A stretch of 15,231 bases of DNA from Akkermansiaceae bacterium (lineage in GTDB: Bacteria; Verrucomicrobiota; Verrucomicrobiia; Verrucomicrobiales; Akkermansiaceae). Of this stretch, positions 1-7,531 are shown one piece after another. The DNA lies in contig JALOTR010000007.1 in the NCBI GenBank assembly GCA_025457805.1, positions 1 through 15,231 on the forward strand, read 5' to 3'. Position 1 is the stretch's first letter; every line of letters starts with the position of its first letter. Under the pieces are notes generated by a model, which saw only the letters and a list, made by a program, of their open reading frames with translations, did no database searches and was not told where the DNA came from. The translations under genes and the position numbers were made by a program.

Positions 1-2488
1 AGTTATAGGAAACAATGTTGAGGATGCCACCATAGGTGAGCAGTCCGGAGACGGCGATGGAATCGTATCCGCTGCCCAAGGTCTGTCCGCCAAGCTCCAT
101 CAGGGTGGTGCCGTTGAGGGTGAGTGCATCGTCGATGGTGAGGAGGCCGGGGCTTTGGCCGGGGGAAAGGGTGGCTCCGGCGTCGATGGTGGTCGCGCCG
201 CCGATGGTGCCCGATCCCATGAGGGTGGCACCGCTCGCGACGCTTACCGTGCCGGTGGAAACGCTGCCGTTGATGACGAGGGTGCCGTTGGAAACGAGGG
301 TGTTGCCAGTGTATGCGTTGCTGCCCTCCAGAGTCAGCGAGCCGCTTCCGGTTTTGGTAAGGGAGGCATTGATGGCACCGCCACCGAGGGCGTTGGAGAG
401 GACGACGTTGTTGCCGTTGGTATCGAGGGTGGCGGTCTTGCCGCTGACGAGGGTGAGGCGGCTGGAAACGGTGAGGTCCTGCGTGTTTCCTGAGTTCCAG
501 CGGAGTGTCCCGCCATTCATCACCACCGATCCTGCTCCACCTTTGCCGAGGGCATTGTTAGAGAATGCGAGAGTTCCACCGCTCACTGTCATGGTTCCGG
601 CGGTGCCGTTGGAGGCAGTTCCGTTGGCGGAGTTTGTGACATCGAGCAAACCGCCTTCGACTGTTAGATTGACGACATCCGCACCAACTCCCGCAGTGGC
701 GGTTTGCTCGCCGATGAATCCGGCGAGCGTAAGAGTGCCGGAGCCTTGTTTTGTCAGGGTCAAGCTGCGAAGCACGCCAGCACCACTGGTGTGGGAGAGG
801 ATGGAGCCGTCGAATGTGGTATCGGTCGCCTGGTTGACCAAGATGTTCCGCACGCCGCCGGTCGGAGATCCCGCATCGCCACGAAGCGCGCCATGGCCCT
901 GAAGCGAGTTGAGGGTGAGGACCGAGCCGGTGTCGTTGGTCCATCCGAAGTCACGGCGGCTGGTGGCTGAACTTCCGGTATCGAGGTGGAAGGCGGTGCC
1001 GCTGCCTGCGGTTTGGAGAATGAAGAAATTGCCCGCGCCTCCGCCCGTTGCACCGGTGCTGTTGTCCTGTACGGTATGGCTGCCTCCGCGCATCACGAGG
1101 GAGCCTGTGCTTGCAAAGGTGCCGGTGTAGAAGGTGCCGGAGTTGGAGGCGGCATTGAGGGTGAGTGTGAAATTTCCCGAATCCACCGTGCTGGCGGAGC
1201 CGGCGAGGCTGCCGATGGTGAGATTGGCATCAAGATCGAGGGTTCCACCATTCACGTTGACCGTGCCTGTGCCAAGGGCGGTGAGATGGGTGGTCTTGAG
1301 GGTGCCGTTGCTCAAGGTCGTCGGGCCTGTGTAGGTATTGGCACCGGACAGGGTGATCACTTGGGAGGACGTTCCGGATACTCCTCCGCCGATGCGGACC
1401 GCGCCGGATCCGGAGATGACATTGCTTACCGTGTGCGTATCGCTGCGGGAGAATGTGAGGGTGGACGTGGTGGCACTCAGGTTGACGCCGGCGGTGCCAA
1501 GAGTTCCTCCGGTGCCTGCGCCCGCTGTTGTATCATTTCCTGTGACTCCACCCACCCGGACATCGGCGTTTGCCCCCAGAGTGATGGTGCCGCTCATCGT
1601 GTTGGTCCCGGTGAGGATGTAGCCGGTATCACTGCCCATCCGGTTGGAGCTGTCGTTGAAATTGATATTGCCGCTTCCGGAGATGACACCCTGGAGTTTC
1701 AAGGACCGGGTGCCGCCGCTGGTATTGAAGTCATCAATCGTCGAAGTGGTGGATGAATTGAGATTGATGGCATTGCTCCATGTCCAGCTCCCTTGTTCCT
1801 GGCCGATCGTGCCGCCATTGAGATTGATGGTGCCCTGTCCCCAGGCATGGGTGCCGTTGCGGAGGGATCGAACGGAGCCATTGGTGATGGTCCAGTTGCC
1901 GGTATAGGTATCATTGCCATTTCCGGCGGTGAAACTCGTGCTGCCTGCGTCGCCGACCAGCATCCGCACGATGCCGCCGCCGGTCACCTCGATGTTGCCG
2001 GATCCGGTGAGCCGTTCGTTCTTGGCGTTGTCGGTTTCGAAAAGGGTGAGAGTGCGGCTGGAGGCGATGTTCCAGGTCTGGTTGGCACCGATCGCGAGAT
2101 TGACCGCTGCGTCGGAGGAAAGCAGGTTGAGATTCTGGGTCGCCGCAGACATGTCGATTCCCGAGGCACCGAGGGTCAGTGTCTGAGCGGAGCTGTGCGT
2201 GACGGTGATTGCGCCGCCGGGATCGGTGATCTTGATTCCCTCCCAGCTCAAACTGGCCCCGAGTGCGGAGCTGTTGGCACCGGTCACTGTGGAATTCCAA
2301 ACCGCGATGTGGCCGGGAGATGTGGCCGGGGTGATGTCTCCCAGCAAGCCGTCGTTGAGCCAGGAGGTTCCAAGATTGAGAGCGGTGGTGTTGTTGTCCT
2401 TGATCACATCCACGGCCCAGGCAGACGATGAAAGCGCCATCGAAGCGGCTAGCGAGCGGGAGAGGAAGCGATTGGCGTGAAGTTTCAT
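1..2488 (-). CDS. Exported autotransporter-associated beta-strand repeat (PATR) protein, 3' end outside the window
   Basis: Reading from ATG at 2488, the minus strand is open to the window edge, giving 829 codons with no stop in sight. The protein starts with a signal peptide (MKLHANRFLSRSLAASMALS, then a likely cut after SSAWA, about residue 25). The rest is low-complexity beta-strand sequence rich in Gly, Thr, Ser and Asn. Passenger-associated repeats include TLSGANTYTGPTTLSNGTL (about residues 375-395), LTKQGSGTLTLAG (about 573-590) and TKTGSGSLTLEGSNAYTG (about 709-730). The last is followed by LVSNGTLVING and LSPGQSPGLL. Such repeats predict a right-handed beta-helix on the cell surface or secreted. 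In verrucomicrobia these proteins often end in a PEP-CTERM sorting signal rather than an autotransporter barrel, and the C-terminus here cannot be seen. The 'LSPG' stretch and the GSGYDSIAVSGLLTYGG part near the edge are typical of sequence shortly before the C-terminus. The substrate or function is unknown. It is divergent from the sialidase gene. No Shine-Dalgarno sequence precedes the ATG. Confidence 0.85.
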   Translation of the reverse strand, partial: MKLHANRFLSRSLAASMALSSSAWAVDVIKDNNTTALNLGTSWLNDGLLGDITPATSPGHIAVWNSTVTGANSSALGASLSWEGIKITDPGGAITVTHSSAQTLTLGASGIDMSAATQNLNLLSSDAAVNLAIGANQTWNIASSRTLTLFETDNAKNERLTGSGNIEVTGGGIVRMLVGDAGSTSFTAGNGNDTYTGNWTITNGSVRSLRNGTHAWGQGTINLNGGTIGQEQGSWTWSNAINLNSSTTSTIDDFNTSGGTRSLKLQGVISGSGNINFNDSSNRMGSDTGYILTGTNTMSGTITLGANADVRVGGVTGNDTTAGAGTGGTLGTAGVNLSATTSTLTFSRSDTHTVSNVISGSGAVRIGGGVSGTSSQVITLSGANTYTGPTTLSNGTLKTTHLTALGTGTVNVNGGTLDLDANLTIGSLAGSASTVDSGNFTLTLNAASNSGTFYTGTFASTGSLVMRGGSHTVQDNSTGATGGGAGNFFILQTAGSGTAFHLDTGSSATSRRDFGWTNDTGSVLTLNSLQGHGALRGDAGSPTGGVRNILVNQATDTTFDGSILSHTSGAGVLRSLTLTKQGSGTLTLAGFIGEQTATAGVGADVVNLTVEGGLLDVTNSANGTASNGTAGTMTVSGGTLAFSNNALGKGGAGSVVMNGGTLRWNSGNTQDLTVSSRLTLVSGKTATLDTNGNNVVLSNALGGGAINASLTKTGSGSLTLEGSNAYTGNTLVSNGTLVINGSVSTGTVSVASGATLMGSGTIGGATTIDAGATLSPGQSPGLLTIDDALTLNGTTLMELGGQTLGSGYDSIAVSGLLTYGGILNIVSYN

Positions 2489-2531
2489 CCGGATGGCGAG
2501 AAGGGAGTTTGAAATGCCGGTTTCCAAGGCA

Positions 2532-2545
2532 TTCCAGCACTGGAA
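2532..2545. promoter_or_regulatory. Inverted repeat TTCCAG-CA-CTGGAA, possible operator
   Basis: Perfect 6-bp arms are separated by two bases, 44 bp upstream of the repeat-protein ATG. Size and position fit a dimeric regulator site in that gene's promoter or leader. Related half-sites (TTTCCA/TGGAAA) occur nearby at about 2521, 2565 and 2675. The regulator is unknown, and chance occurrence cannot be excluded. Confidence 0.3.
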
Positions 2546-2606
2546 AATCCACGGACCTCTCTGGAAACACGATGGGGAATTGGAGGTTGGGTTTTCCGAC
2601 CAGTTG

Positions 2607-2640
2607 GAGCCGGGGAATGCTCCGGAATTCCGCCGGGCTC
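2607..2640. other. Long hairpin in the divergent intergenic region
   Basis: The left arm (2607-2618) pairs over all 12 bases with the right arm (2627-2640), which has two single-G bulges. The loop is 8 nt (2619-2626). The stem is very G+C-rich at its base. No run of T follows on either strand, so it does not look like an intrinsic terminator. It lies about 170 nt before the sialidase ATG and about 120 nt before the repeat-protein ATG. It could be a leader-RNA structure or a protein-binding site. Confidence 0.45.
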
Positions 2641-2704
2641 GCATTTCCGACAAGCGCATGGTGTTCCTGCCATTTTCCAGCAGCGTGCCATGAGGTGAAG
2701 AAGT

Positions 2705-2721
2705 GGTCGGGTGGACCGACC
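2705..2721. promoter_or_regulatory. Inverted repeat GGTCGG-GTGGA-CCGACC, possible operator
   Basis: Perfect 6-bp arms with a 5-nt spacer lie about 90 bp upstream of the sialidase start. Another copy of the arm sequence CCGACC occurs at 2596-2601 and a near copy (CCGACA) at 2647-2652, so the word recurs across the intergenic region. This suggests, but does not prove, a regulatory site shared by the two divergent genes. Confidence 0.35.
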
Positions 2722-2812
2722 GGTATTTCCTGCGAACAATTTCGCATCCTTCCTTCCGTATGCTGCCGCTGTTGTTTATTTCGACCGATTCCATTCCAAC
2801 TCCGAACGACTC

Positions 2813-4777
2813 ATGATCCGACCTCTCGCCTGCTTCCTGATTGCCGTGGCCACAGCTTGTGGCGAATCCTTTGAAAACCAGCCCGCCGCTCCTTTCGTTT
2901 CGCATGCGAGTTCGTTCGGCAAATGGAGCGCTGCCGAAGGCCATGCCCGCATCCTGCAAGGTCGGGGCAAATCAGGCACCCAATCGCTGCGCCTGATGGG
3001 TGGCAAGGAGCGCGAGTTGGTTCTGGAGCTCGGCCAGCCTGCGGAGGCGGGCGCGGTGCTGTCCTTTCATGTGGAACGCTGGACCGCGCGCAAGCCCTTC
3101 GAGTTTCGCATCGATGGAGAGCTGGATTCGAAATGGCAGGAAATCCACAATGCGGATGCCGAGGCCAAGGTGGGCGGATTTCTCGCAGAGATCCGCATCA
3201 AGCTCGGGAAAGGTGTCAAAAAGATCCGCTTCCGCTGCACATCGGATGACGATGGCGGAGTGCTCATCGATGATGTGAAACTGCATCGCCCGGGTCCGGC
3301 GCGGGTGGTTTCGGTGGAGACGGCGCAACCGGTGTGCCCGGCTTTCATTCGTGAGGATTTCAATCCGGTGCTTGGATTCAAAATCGTCGTGGAGGGAAGC
3401 GAGGGCACTGTGAACCTCAACGGGCTCCAACTCGGATTCGGCGGCACGACGCGCATGACGGATATCAAATCCTTCCAGATCGTTGCCGGTGGTCCCAACC
3501 CTTCCGAGAACCCTGGTGCCACGATCGCCTCGGGAGATGATATCAGTGAAAAGTTATCATTATCCGCCCGTCATCCACTCGCATCCGGCGAGCATTGGTT
3601 CTGGGTTTCGCCCATCCTCAAGTCCGATGCTTCGATTGACGGCCGCATCGATGCAGCGGTGTTTGGGGTTGATATCAATGGGGCTGTGATCAAACCGGAG
3701 ACTCCATCGCCGGAGGGTTCGCAGCGCATCGGTTATGCCGTGCGATTGCCGGGCGATGATGGTTCCAAGTCCTATCGCATTCCCGGGCTTGTGAAAAGCA
3801 AGGCGGGCACGCTGATCGCGGTCTATGACATCCGCTACCGCCATGCTGCCGATCTTCCGGCGGATGTGGATGTGGGAGTTTCCCGCAGCAAGGATGGCGG
3901 GCAGAGTTGGGAGCCGATGATCGTGGCCATGGACATGGGCAATGATCCGAAGTTCGGCTACGACGGGGTGGGGGACCCGGCAGTGCTGGTGGATCCGCGC
4001 AGCGGACGCCTGTGGCTCACGGCGCTGTGGAGTCATGGCAACCGTGGCTGGCATGGATCGCGCGCGGGCATGACTCCGGAGGAAACCGGGCAATTCATGA
4101 TCTGTCACAGTGATGATGATGGCGTCACCTGGTCGAAGCCGGTCAATCTCACCTCTCAGATCAAGGACCCTTCGTGGCGGTTGTTTTTCAATGGTCCCGG
4201 CAACGGCATCGCAATGAGGGATGGGACAATGGCGTTTGCAGCCCAATACCGTGCGGCAGACGGCAAACCATGGTCCACCCTGATCGCTTCCAAGGATGGC
4301 GGAGATACATGGTTTGTGGGAACAGGAGTGAAAAGCGATACCACGGAAGCGCAGTTGGTAGAGCTGGATGATGGATCGCTCATGATCAATTGCCGCGACA
4401 ACCGCGGTGGCTCCCGCACCGTCGCGGTGACGAAGGATCTGGGAAAAACCTGGCAGCTCCATCCCACCGATCGCAAGGCGCTGCGCGAATCCGTTTGCAT
4501 GGCGAGTCTGATCTCATGGAAACATCCACAACATGGAAGCAAGTTATGGTTTTCCAATCCGGATACCCAGCGTGGCCGCCATTCGATGACGATCAAGCTT
4601 TCCACGGATCAGGGAATGACATGGCCGGAGAAACATCACCTGCTTTATGATTCCCGCAATGGTTTCGGATACTCATGTCTGACTCCGGTCGATGACAATC
4701 ACATTGGCGTGATCTATGAAGGCATCAGCACGATGTATTATCTGCGCCTGCCACTGACCGAGTGGTTTCCCCGATGA
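2813..4777 (+). CDS. Exported exo-alpha-sialidase (neuraminidase), GH33-type
   Basis: A predicted 654-residue enzyme that releases terminal sialic acids from glycans outside the cytoplasm. I start at ATG 2813 because it begins a clean signal peptide (MIRPLACFLIAVATAC). The cut is near residue 15, and Cys16 could be a weak lipobox cysteine. Residues about 18-158 form a beta-rich domain ending in a GVLIDDVKL strand. About 163-298 resemble the N-terminal domain associated with BNR neuraminidases. About 305-654 form the six-bladed propeller. Visible catalytic features are the arginine triad (Arg322 in YRIP, Arg528, and Arg587 or Arg589), Arg341, acid/base Asp347, Glu512 and nucleophile Tyr620. 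The spacing Arg322-Arg341-Asp347 matches Salmonella sialidase Arg37-Arg56-Asp62. Asp-boxes start at 359, 433, 493, 540 (Thr variant) and 597. No sialic-acid uptake or catabolism gene is in the window. It ends 7 bp before the convergent metallophosphoesterase gene, so no terminator fits between them. Confidence 0.92.
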   Translation: MIRPLACFLIAVATACGESFENQPAAPFVSHASSFGKWSAAEGHARILQGRGKSGTQSLRLMGGKERELVLELGQPAEAGAVLSFHVERWTARKPFEFRIDGELDSKWQEIHNADAEAKVGGFLAEIRIKLGKGVKKIRFRCTSDDDGGVLIDDVKLHRPGPARVVSVETAQPVCPAFIREDFNPVLGFKIVVEGSEGTVNLNGLQLGFGGTTRMTDIKSFQIVAGGPNPSENPGATIASGDDISEKLSLSARHPLASGEHWFWVSPILKSDASIDGRIDAAVFGVDINGAVIKPETPSPEGSQRIGYAVRLPGDDGSKSYRIPGLVKSKAGTLIAVYDIRYRHAADLPADVDVGVSRSKDGGQSWEPMIVAMDMGNDPKFGYDGVGDPAVLVDPRSGRLWLTALWSHGNRGWHGSRAGMTPEETGQFMICHSDDDGVTWSKPVNLTSQIKDPSWRLFFNGPGNGIAMRDGTMAFAAQYRAADGKPWSTLIASKDGGDTWFVGTGVKSDTTEAQLVELDDGSLMINCRDNRGGSRTVAVTKDLGKTWQLHPTDRKALRESVCMASLISWKHPQHGSKLWFSNPDTQRGRHSMTIKLSTDQGMTWPEKHHLLYDSRNGFGYSCLTPVDDNHIGVIYEGISTMYYLRLPLTEWFPR

Positions 4778-4784
4778 CCGGGCT

Positions 4785-5570
4785 TCACGCGCCGCCGAGC
4801 AGCCTGCGTCCGGATGATTCCGGCAGGCCGGCGTCGCGGATGGCTTGGGCGGTTTCGCGGAAGGGATAGGAAGTGCGGCGGAATTCGAAGCTGCGTTCGT
4901 CGCTGTCCCAGAGAGTCCATGCGGCGCGGTTGTCCGCCGTGCGGGGTTGGCCCACGGAGCCTACCACCACGGCGCAGATGGATCCCGTGCGGAGGCGAAA
5001 TTTGTTTTGCGGTTCGATGATTTCCAGAGGCGTGGTTCCCGGCATGAGAAACCATTCCTGGCGGTGCGTGTGGCCGACGAAGGCGATATCGATCTTGCAT
5101 CGTGCCAACATCTCCAACGTCGGCGAGGCATCGGATGCGCTGAGCAGATAGGGCCAGTGTGCCTGATCGTGGAGGGCTGCATGGGAGAGGATGGCACCCG
5201 GGATTTCCATCAGCCGCGGCAGGGACTCCAGCCATGTGAAATCCTCTTCCTGAAGGTGATGGACCGCATGATGGATGCCGGCCCACACCGGGTTGGTGCG
5301 GCTCTCCGGATCGGACGGGATCACTCCCGGGTGGCGCTTGGCGGTGATTGCATAAAAATCGTGGTTTCCCAAGACCGAGTCGCCGATTTCCCGGACCAAT
5401 GAAACACACTCTGCGGGATGCGGGCCGTAGCCTACCGTGTCACCCGCGAAAACGATGCGATCGATGTCCATGCCGCGGATTTCATCCAGCACCGCCCGCA
5501 GGGCATGGAGGTTGGCGTGGATGTCGGACAGCAGCGCGATCTTGGGCACGGCGTGAGTATCGGCGAACAT
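4785..5570 (-). CDS. Metallophosphoesterase (calcineurin-like, YfcE/Metallophos_2 type)
   Basis: A 261-residue cytosolic two-metal phosphoesterase with all core motifs: SDIHAN (Asp16, His18), GDTVGYG (Asp44), GNHD (Asn69, His70), SHAALH (His130) and GHTHRQ (His167, His169). These bind the dinuclear metal centre and are all present, so it should be active. Length and motif spacing fit compact stand-alone members that act on phosphodiesters or phosphomonoesters. The substrate cannot be told from sequence. I start at ATG 5570, nine codons before the first beta-strand (KIALLSD). A longer frame to 5696 would run into menA and adds a basic, non-conserved stretch. The gene is divergent from menA and convergent with the sialidase gene, so it is probably its own transcript. 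It has no obvious functional link to either neighbour. Confidence 0.9.
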   Translation of the reverse strand: MFADTHAVPKIALLSDIHANLHALRAVLDEIRGMDIDRIVFAGDTVGYGPHPAECVSLVREIGDSVLGNHDFYAITAKRHPGVIPSDPESRTNPVWAGIHHAVHHLQEEDFTWLESLPRLMEIPGAILSHAALHDQAHWPYLLSASDASPTLEMLARCKIDIAFVGHTHRQEWFLMPGTTPLEIIEPQNKFRLRTGSICAVVVGSVGQPRTADNRAAWTLWDSDERSFEFRRTSYPFRETAQAIRDAGLPESSGRRLLGGA

Positions 5571-5656
5571 TGGCGCCACTGCAATGCGAACCACGGGTCT
5601 CGAATCCGTGAAAATCCGGTGTAGCCTCCCGCGCGGCTTTGGTTTCCACTCCCGGC

Positions 5657-6544
5657 GTGAGCGCTTCCCTGATCCAGTCCTGCCTGCTTGCGGCACGTCC
5701 CAAGACGCTGCCTGCCGCCATTGTGCCCGTGTGGGCGGGCTGCGTGCTGGCTTGGAAACTGAGCGGCACCTTCGATCTTCCGCTCGCCCTGTGGACGCTG
5801 ATCGGTGCCATCGCCATCCAGATCGCCACGAATTTTTTCAACGATGCCATTGATGCCCGCAAAGGAGCGGACACCGAGAAGCGTCTCGGCCCGGTGCGTG
5901 TGACGGCATCCGGCTTGATGAGTCCGCGCGCGGTCATGGGCATCGCCACCGCATTCCTTGGCATCGCCGTGGTGTGCGGAGTTTTGTTATATCAAGCCCG
6001 CGGTTGGCCGATCCTTGCCATCGGGATTCCGTCCTTGTTCCTTGCTTATGGTTATACCGGCGGACCATTCCCCTTGGCCTATCGCGGGATGGGCGAGTTG
6101 TTTGTGATTGCCTTCTTCGGGCTCATCGCGGTGGCGGGCACGGTTTTCATCCAGACAGGGCAATGGCCGCAGGAGGCGTTTCTGTTAGGGTTGCAGATCG
6201 GCTTGCTATCGAGCGTGCTGATTTCGATCAACAACTTCCGCGATCGCGCCGAAGATGCCACCACGGGAAAACGCACGCTCGCGGTGCGCTTCGGCCCGAA
6301 GGTGGCGGCGGCGGTGATCTGGTTGGAAATCAAGGTAGCGGCCTTCGCGGGTCTGGGTTGGCTGGCATTTGGCAAACCCGCACTGATGATCGCGAGTCTG
6401 CCCGTGCTCTTGCTTGGCATGCGCATCCTGTGGGGTGTCTTCACTTTGCCGCCGGGGCCTGCCTTCAACAAACTGCTCGCGTTGGCGGGTGTGCAGTTGA
6501 TTCTTTTTGCCGCGCTCTTCCACTTGGCTGCGCGCCTCGCTTGA
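5657..6544 (+). CDS. menA: 1,4-dihydroxy-2-naphthoate polyprenyltransferase
   Basis: An integral-membrane UbiA-family enzyme that attaches a polyprenyl chain to DHNA, with loss of CO2, giving demethylmenaquinone. The LLAARPKTLPAAIVPVWAG start is typical of MenA. The first Asp-rich motif NDAIDARKGAD and the second motif NNFRDRAEDATTGKRTLAVR are clear. The second is the signature that separates MenA from other UbiA prenyltransferases. Several hydrophobic helices follow, ending in LFHLAARLA. Length is 295 residues from GTG 5657. The only other start in this frame is TTG 5639 (301 residues), since a stop lies at 5624-5626. There is no ATG near the N-terminus and neither candidate has a Shine-Dalgarno sequence. 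It heads a tight cluster, with menC 12 nt downstream. Confidence 0.93.
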   Translation: MSASLIQSCLLAARPKTLPAAIVPVWAGCVLAWKLSGTFDLPLALWTLIGAIAIQIATNFFNDAIDARKGADTEKRLGPVRVTASGLMSPRAVMGIATAFLGIAVVCGVLLYQARGWPILAIGIPSLFLAYGYTGGPFPLAYRGMGELFVIAFFGLIAVAGTVFIQTGQWPQEAFLLGLQIGLLSSVLISINNFRDRAEDATTGKRTLAVRFGPKVAAAVIWLEIKVAAFAGLGWLAFGKPALMIASLPVLLLGMRILWGVFTLPPGPAFNKLLALAGVQLILFAALFHLAARLA

Positions 6545-6556
6545 ATCCATTCATTC

Positions 6557-7531
6557 ATGATGTTGATTGACCAGAAACCGATGATTTCCCGCTATCGCCT
6601 CAAGGCGAAGGCACGGGGACCGCTCAATTCCGTCTCACGCCGCAGGGAGTTCGAAGGCGTGTTGATCCAGATCGATGGCGGCTTCGGTTGCATTCATCCC
6701 TGGCCTGAGCTTGGCGATCCTCCTCTGGAAAAATGCCTTGCCGATCTTGCGGGCGCGCGGCGTTGGCCCATCGTGCGCCGCGCGATCCGCTGCACCGAGT
6801 ATGATCGTGCGGCGCGGGTCTTTGATCACTCGCTATTCGAGGAGACGGAGGTGCCGGAAAGCCACGCGACACTGCCGACTGCGGATGCCGCACAGGTCGC
6901 CCTCGCGGTGGAAGCCGGATTTCAAATCATCAAGCTCAAGGCCGGTCTCGACCTTGCCGGGGAAATGAAATTTCTGGATGCCATGGCCGCGGAGTATCCC
7001 TCCTTGAAATGGCGACTCGATTTCAATGAATCCCCGACGCCCGATGAGGTGACTGCATTTCTAACAGGCCTGACGGAGGCCACACGGAATGCCATCGATT
7101 TCGTGGAAGATCCCTGCCCCTATTCCGACTCCGCATGGAAGAGTCTGTATCGAAAAACGAGAGTCAAACTCGCGGTCGATCGCGAAGCCGCGCCGTTGAG
7201 TTCTGCCGCGCAAGTGATGGTGATCAAGCCTGCGATTGATGAGCCCTTCCTTCTTGCCGAAGCTGCCTTGGGGAACAATCAACGCGTGGTTCTCACGAGT
7301 TATATGGATCACCCGGTCGGCCAGACTTTCGCCGCGTGGGAAGCGGGGCGCCTTGGATTGCAGTTTCCTGGCTTGCCGGGAGTTTGTGGTTTGCAAACCC
7401 ATCATTTGTTCGAGGCAGATGCCTTCACCGAGTGGATGGGTCCCTGGTCGCCGGCATTCCAGGCACCTGCCGGCCGCGGCCTGGGGTTTGATGATCTTCT
7501 CGATGCTCTGCCATGGACGCGGCTTTACTAA
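6557..7531 (+). CDS. menC: o-Succinylbenzoate synthase (enolase superfamily)
   Basis: A 324-residue enzyme that dehydrates SHCHC to o-succinylbenzoate in menaquinone synthesis. Enolase-superfamily catalytic residues are in order: the KxK motif IKLKAG (Lys126, Lys128), metal ligands Asp155 (RLDFNES), Glu184 (FVEDP) and Asp208 (LAVDREAAP), and Lys224 (VMVIKPA). The C-terminal part, with GVCGLQTHHLF and GRGLGFDDLLDALP, completes the barrel. Position between menA and menE and the Lys/metal pattern make MenC much more likely than a dipeptide epimerase or muconate cycloisomerase. Alternative starts are ATG 6560 and ATG 6581. The last is plausible because conserved sequence begins soon after it (SRYRLKAKARGPL). 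The 3' end overlaps menE by 19 nt, suggesting translational coupling. Confidence 0.9.
   Translation: MMLIDQKPMISRYRLKAKARGPLNSVSRRREFEGVLIQIDGGFGCIHPWPELGDPPLEKCLADLAGARRWPIVRRAIRCTEYDRAARVFDHSLFEETEVPESHATLPTADAAQVALAVEAGFQIIKLKAGLDLAGEMKFLDAMAAEYPSLKWRLDFNESPTPDEVTAFLTGLTEATRNAIDFVEDPCPYSDSAWKSLYRKTRVKLAVDREAAPLSSAAQVMVIKPAIDEPFLLAEAALGNNQRVVLTSYMDHPVGQTFAAWEAGRLGLQFPGLPGVCGLQTHHLFEADAFTEWMGPWSPAFQAPAGRGLGFDDLLDALPWTRLY

Larger units (their letters stand above)
2489..2812. other. Divergent intergenic region between the repeat-protein and sialidase genes
   Basis: These 324 bp separate two outward-facing genes for exported proteins and should hold both promoters. I could not pick a convincing -35/-10 pair on either strand. 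The region contains an inverted repeat at 2532-2545, a long hairpin at 2607-2640 flanked by two copies of TTTCCGAC (2593-2600 and 2644-2651), and a second inverted repeat at 2705-2721. Short open frames cross it on both strands but none has a recognisable protein or a credible start. Confidence 0.6.

Noticed and set aside
36..902. Long plus-strand open frames over 36-902, 986-1756 and 1793-2431
   Set aside because: They are antisense to the beta-strand repeat protein. Their Val/Pro/Leu- or Gly/Ala-rich composition comes from the repetitive G+C-rich template, and the minus strand gives a signal peptide plus recognisable repeats.
2607..2640. The hairpin as an intrinsic terminator
   Set aside because: No T-run follows on either strand and no gene ends there, as both neighbours are transcribed away from it.
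2485..2747. Small open frames on both strands in the divergent gap (for example 2493-2693 plus, 2485-2739 minus)
   Set aside because: No recognisable sequence and no start signal, and they lie where promoters and the hairpin are expected.
2711..2812. N-terminal extension of the sialidase to GTG 2711
   Set aside because: It would place 34 non-hydrophobic residues before a clear signal peptide, and the GTG lies within the inverted repeat.
3560..4462. 300-codon minus-strand frame inside the sialidase gene
   Set aside because: Antisense to a gene with intact catalytic motifs. Its product is His/Arg-rich and resembles nothing.
5592..5610. Imperfect inverted repeat CACGGGT-CTCGA-ATCCGTG between the metallophosphoesterase and menA genes
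   Set aside because: One mismatch in 7-bp arms and no second copy; too weak to call a site.
5571..5696. N-terminal extension of the metallophosphoesterase to 5696
   Set aside because: It overlaps the divergent menA start and adds a basic non-conserved stretch. ATG 5570 places the first beta-strand at the usual distance.
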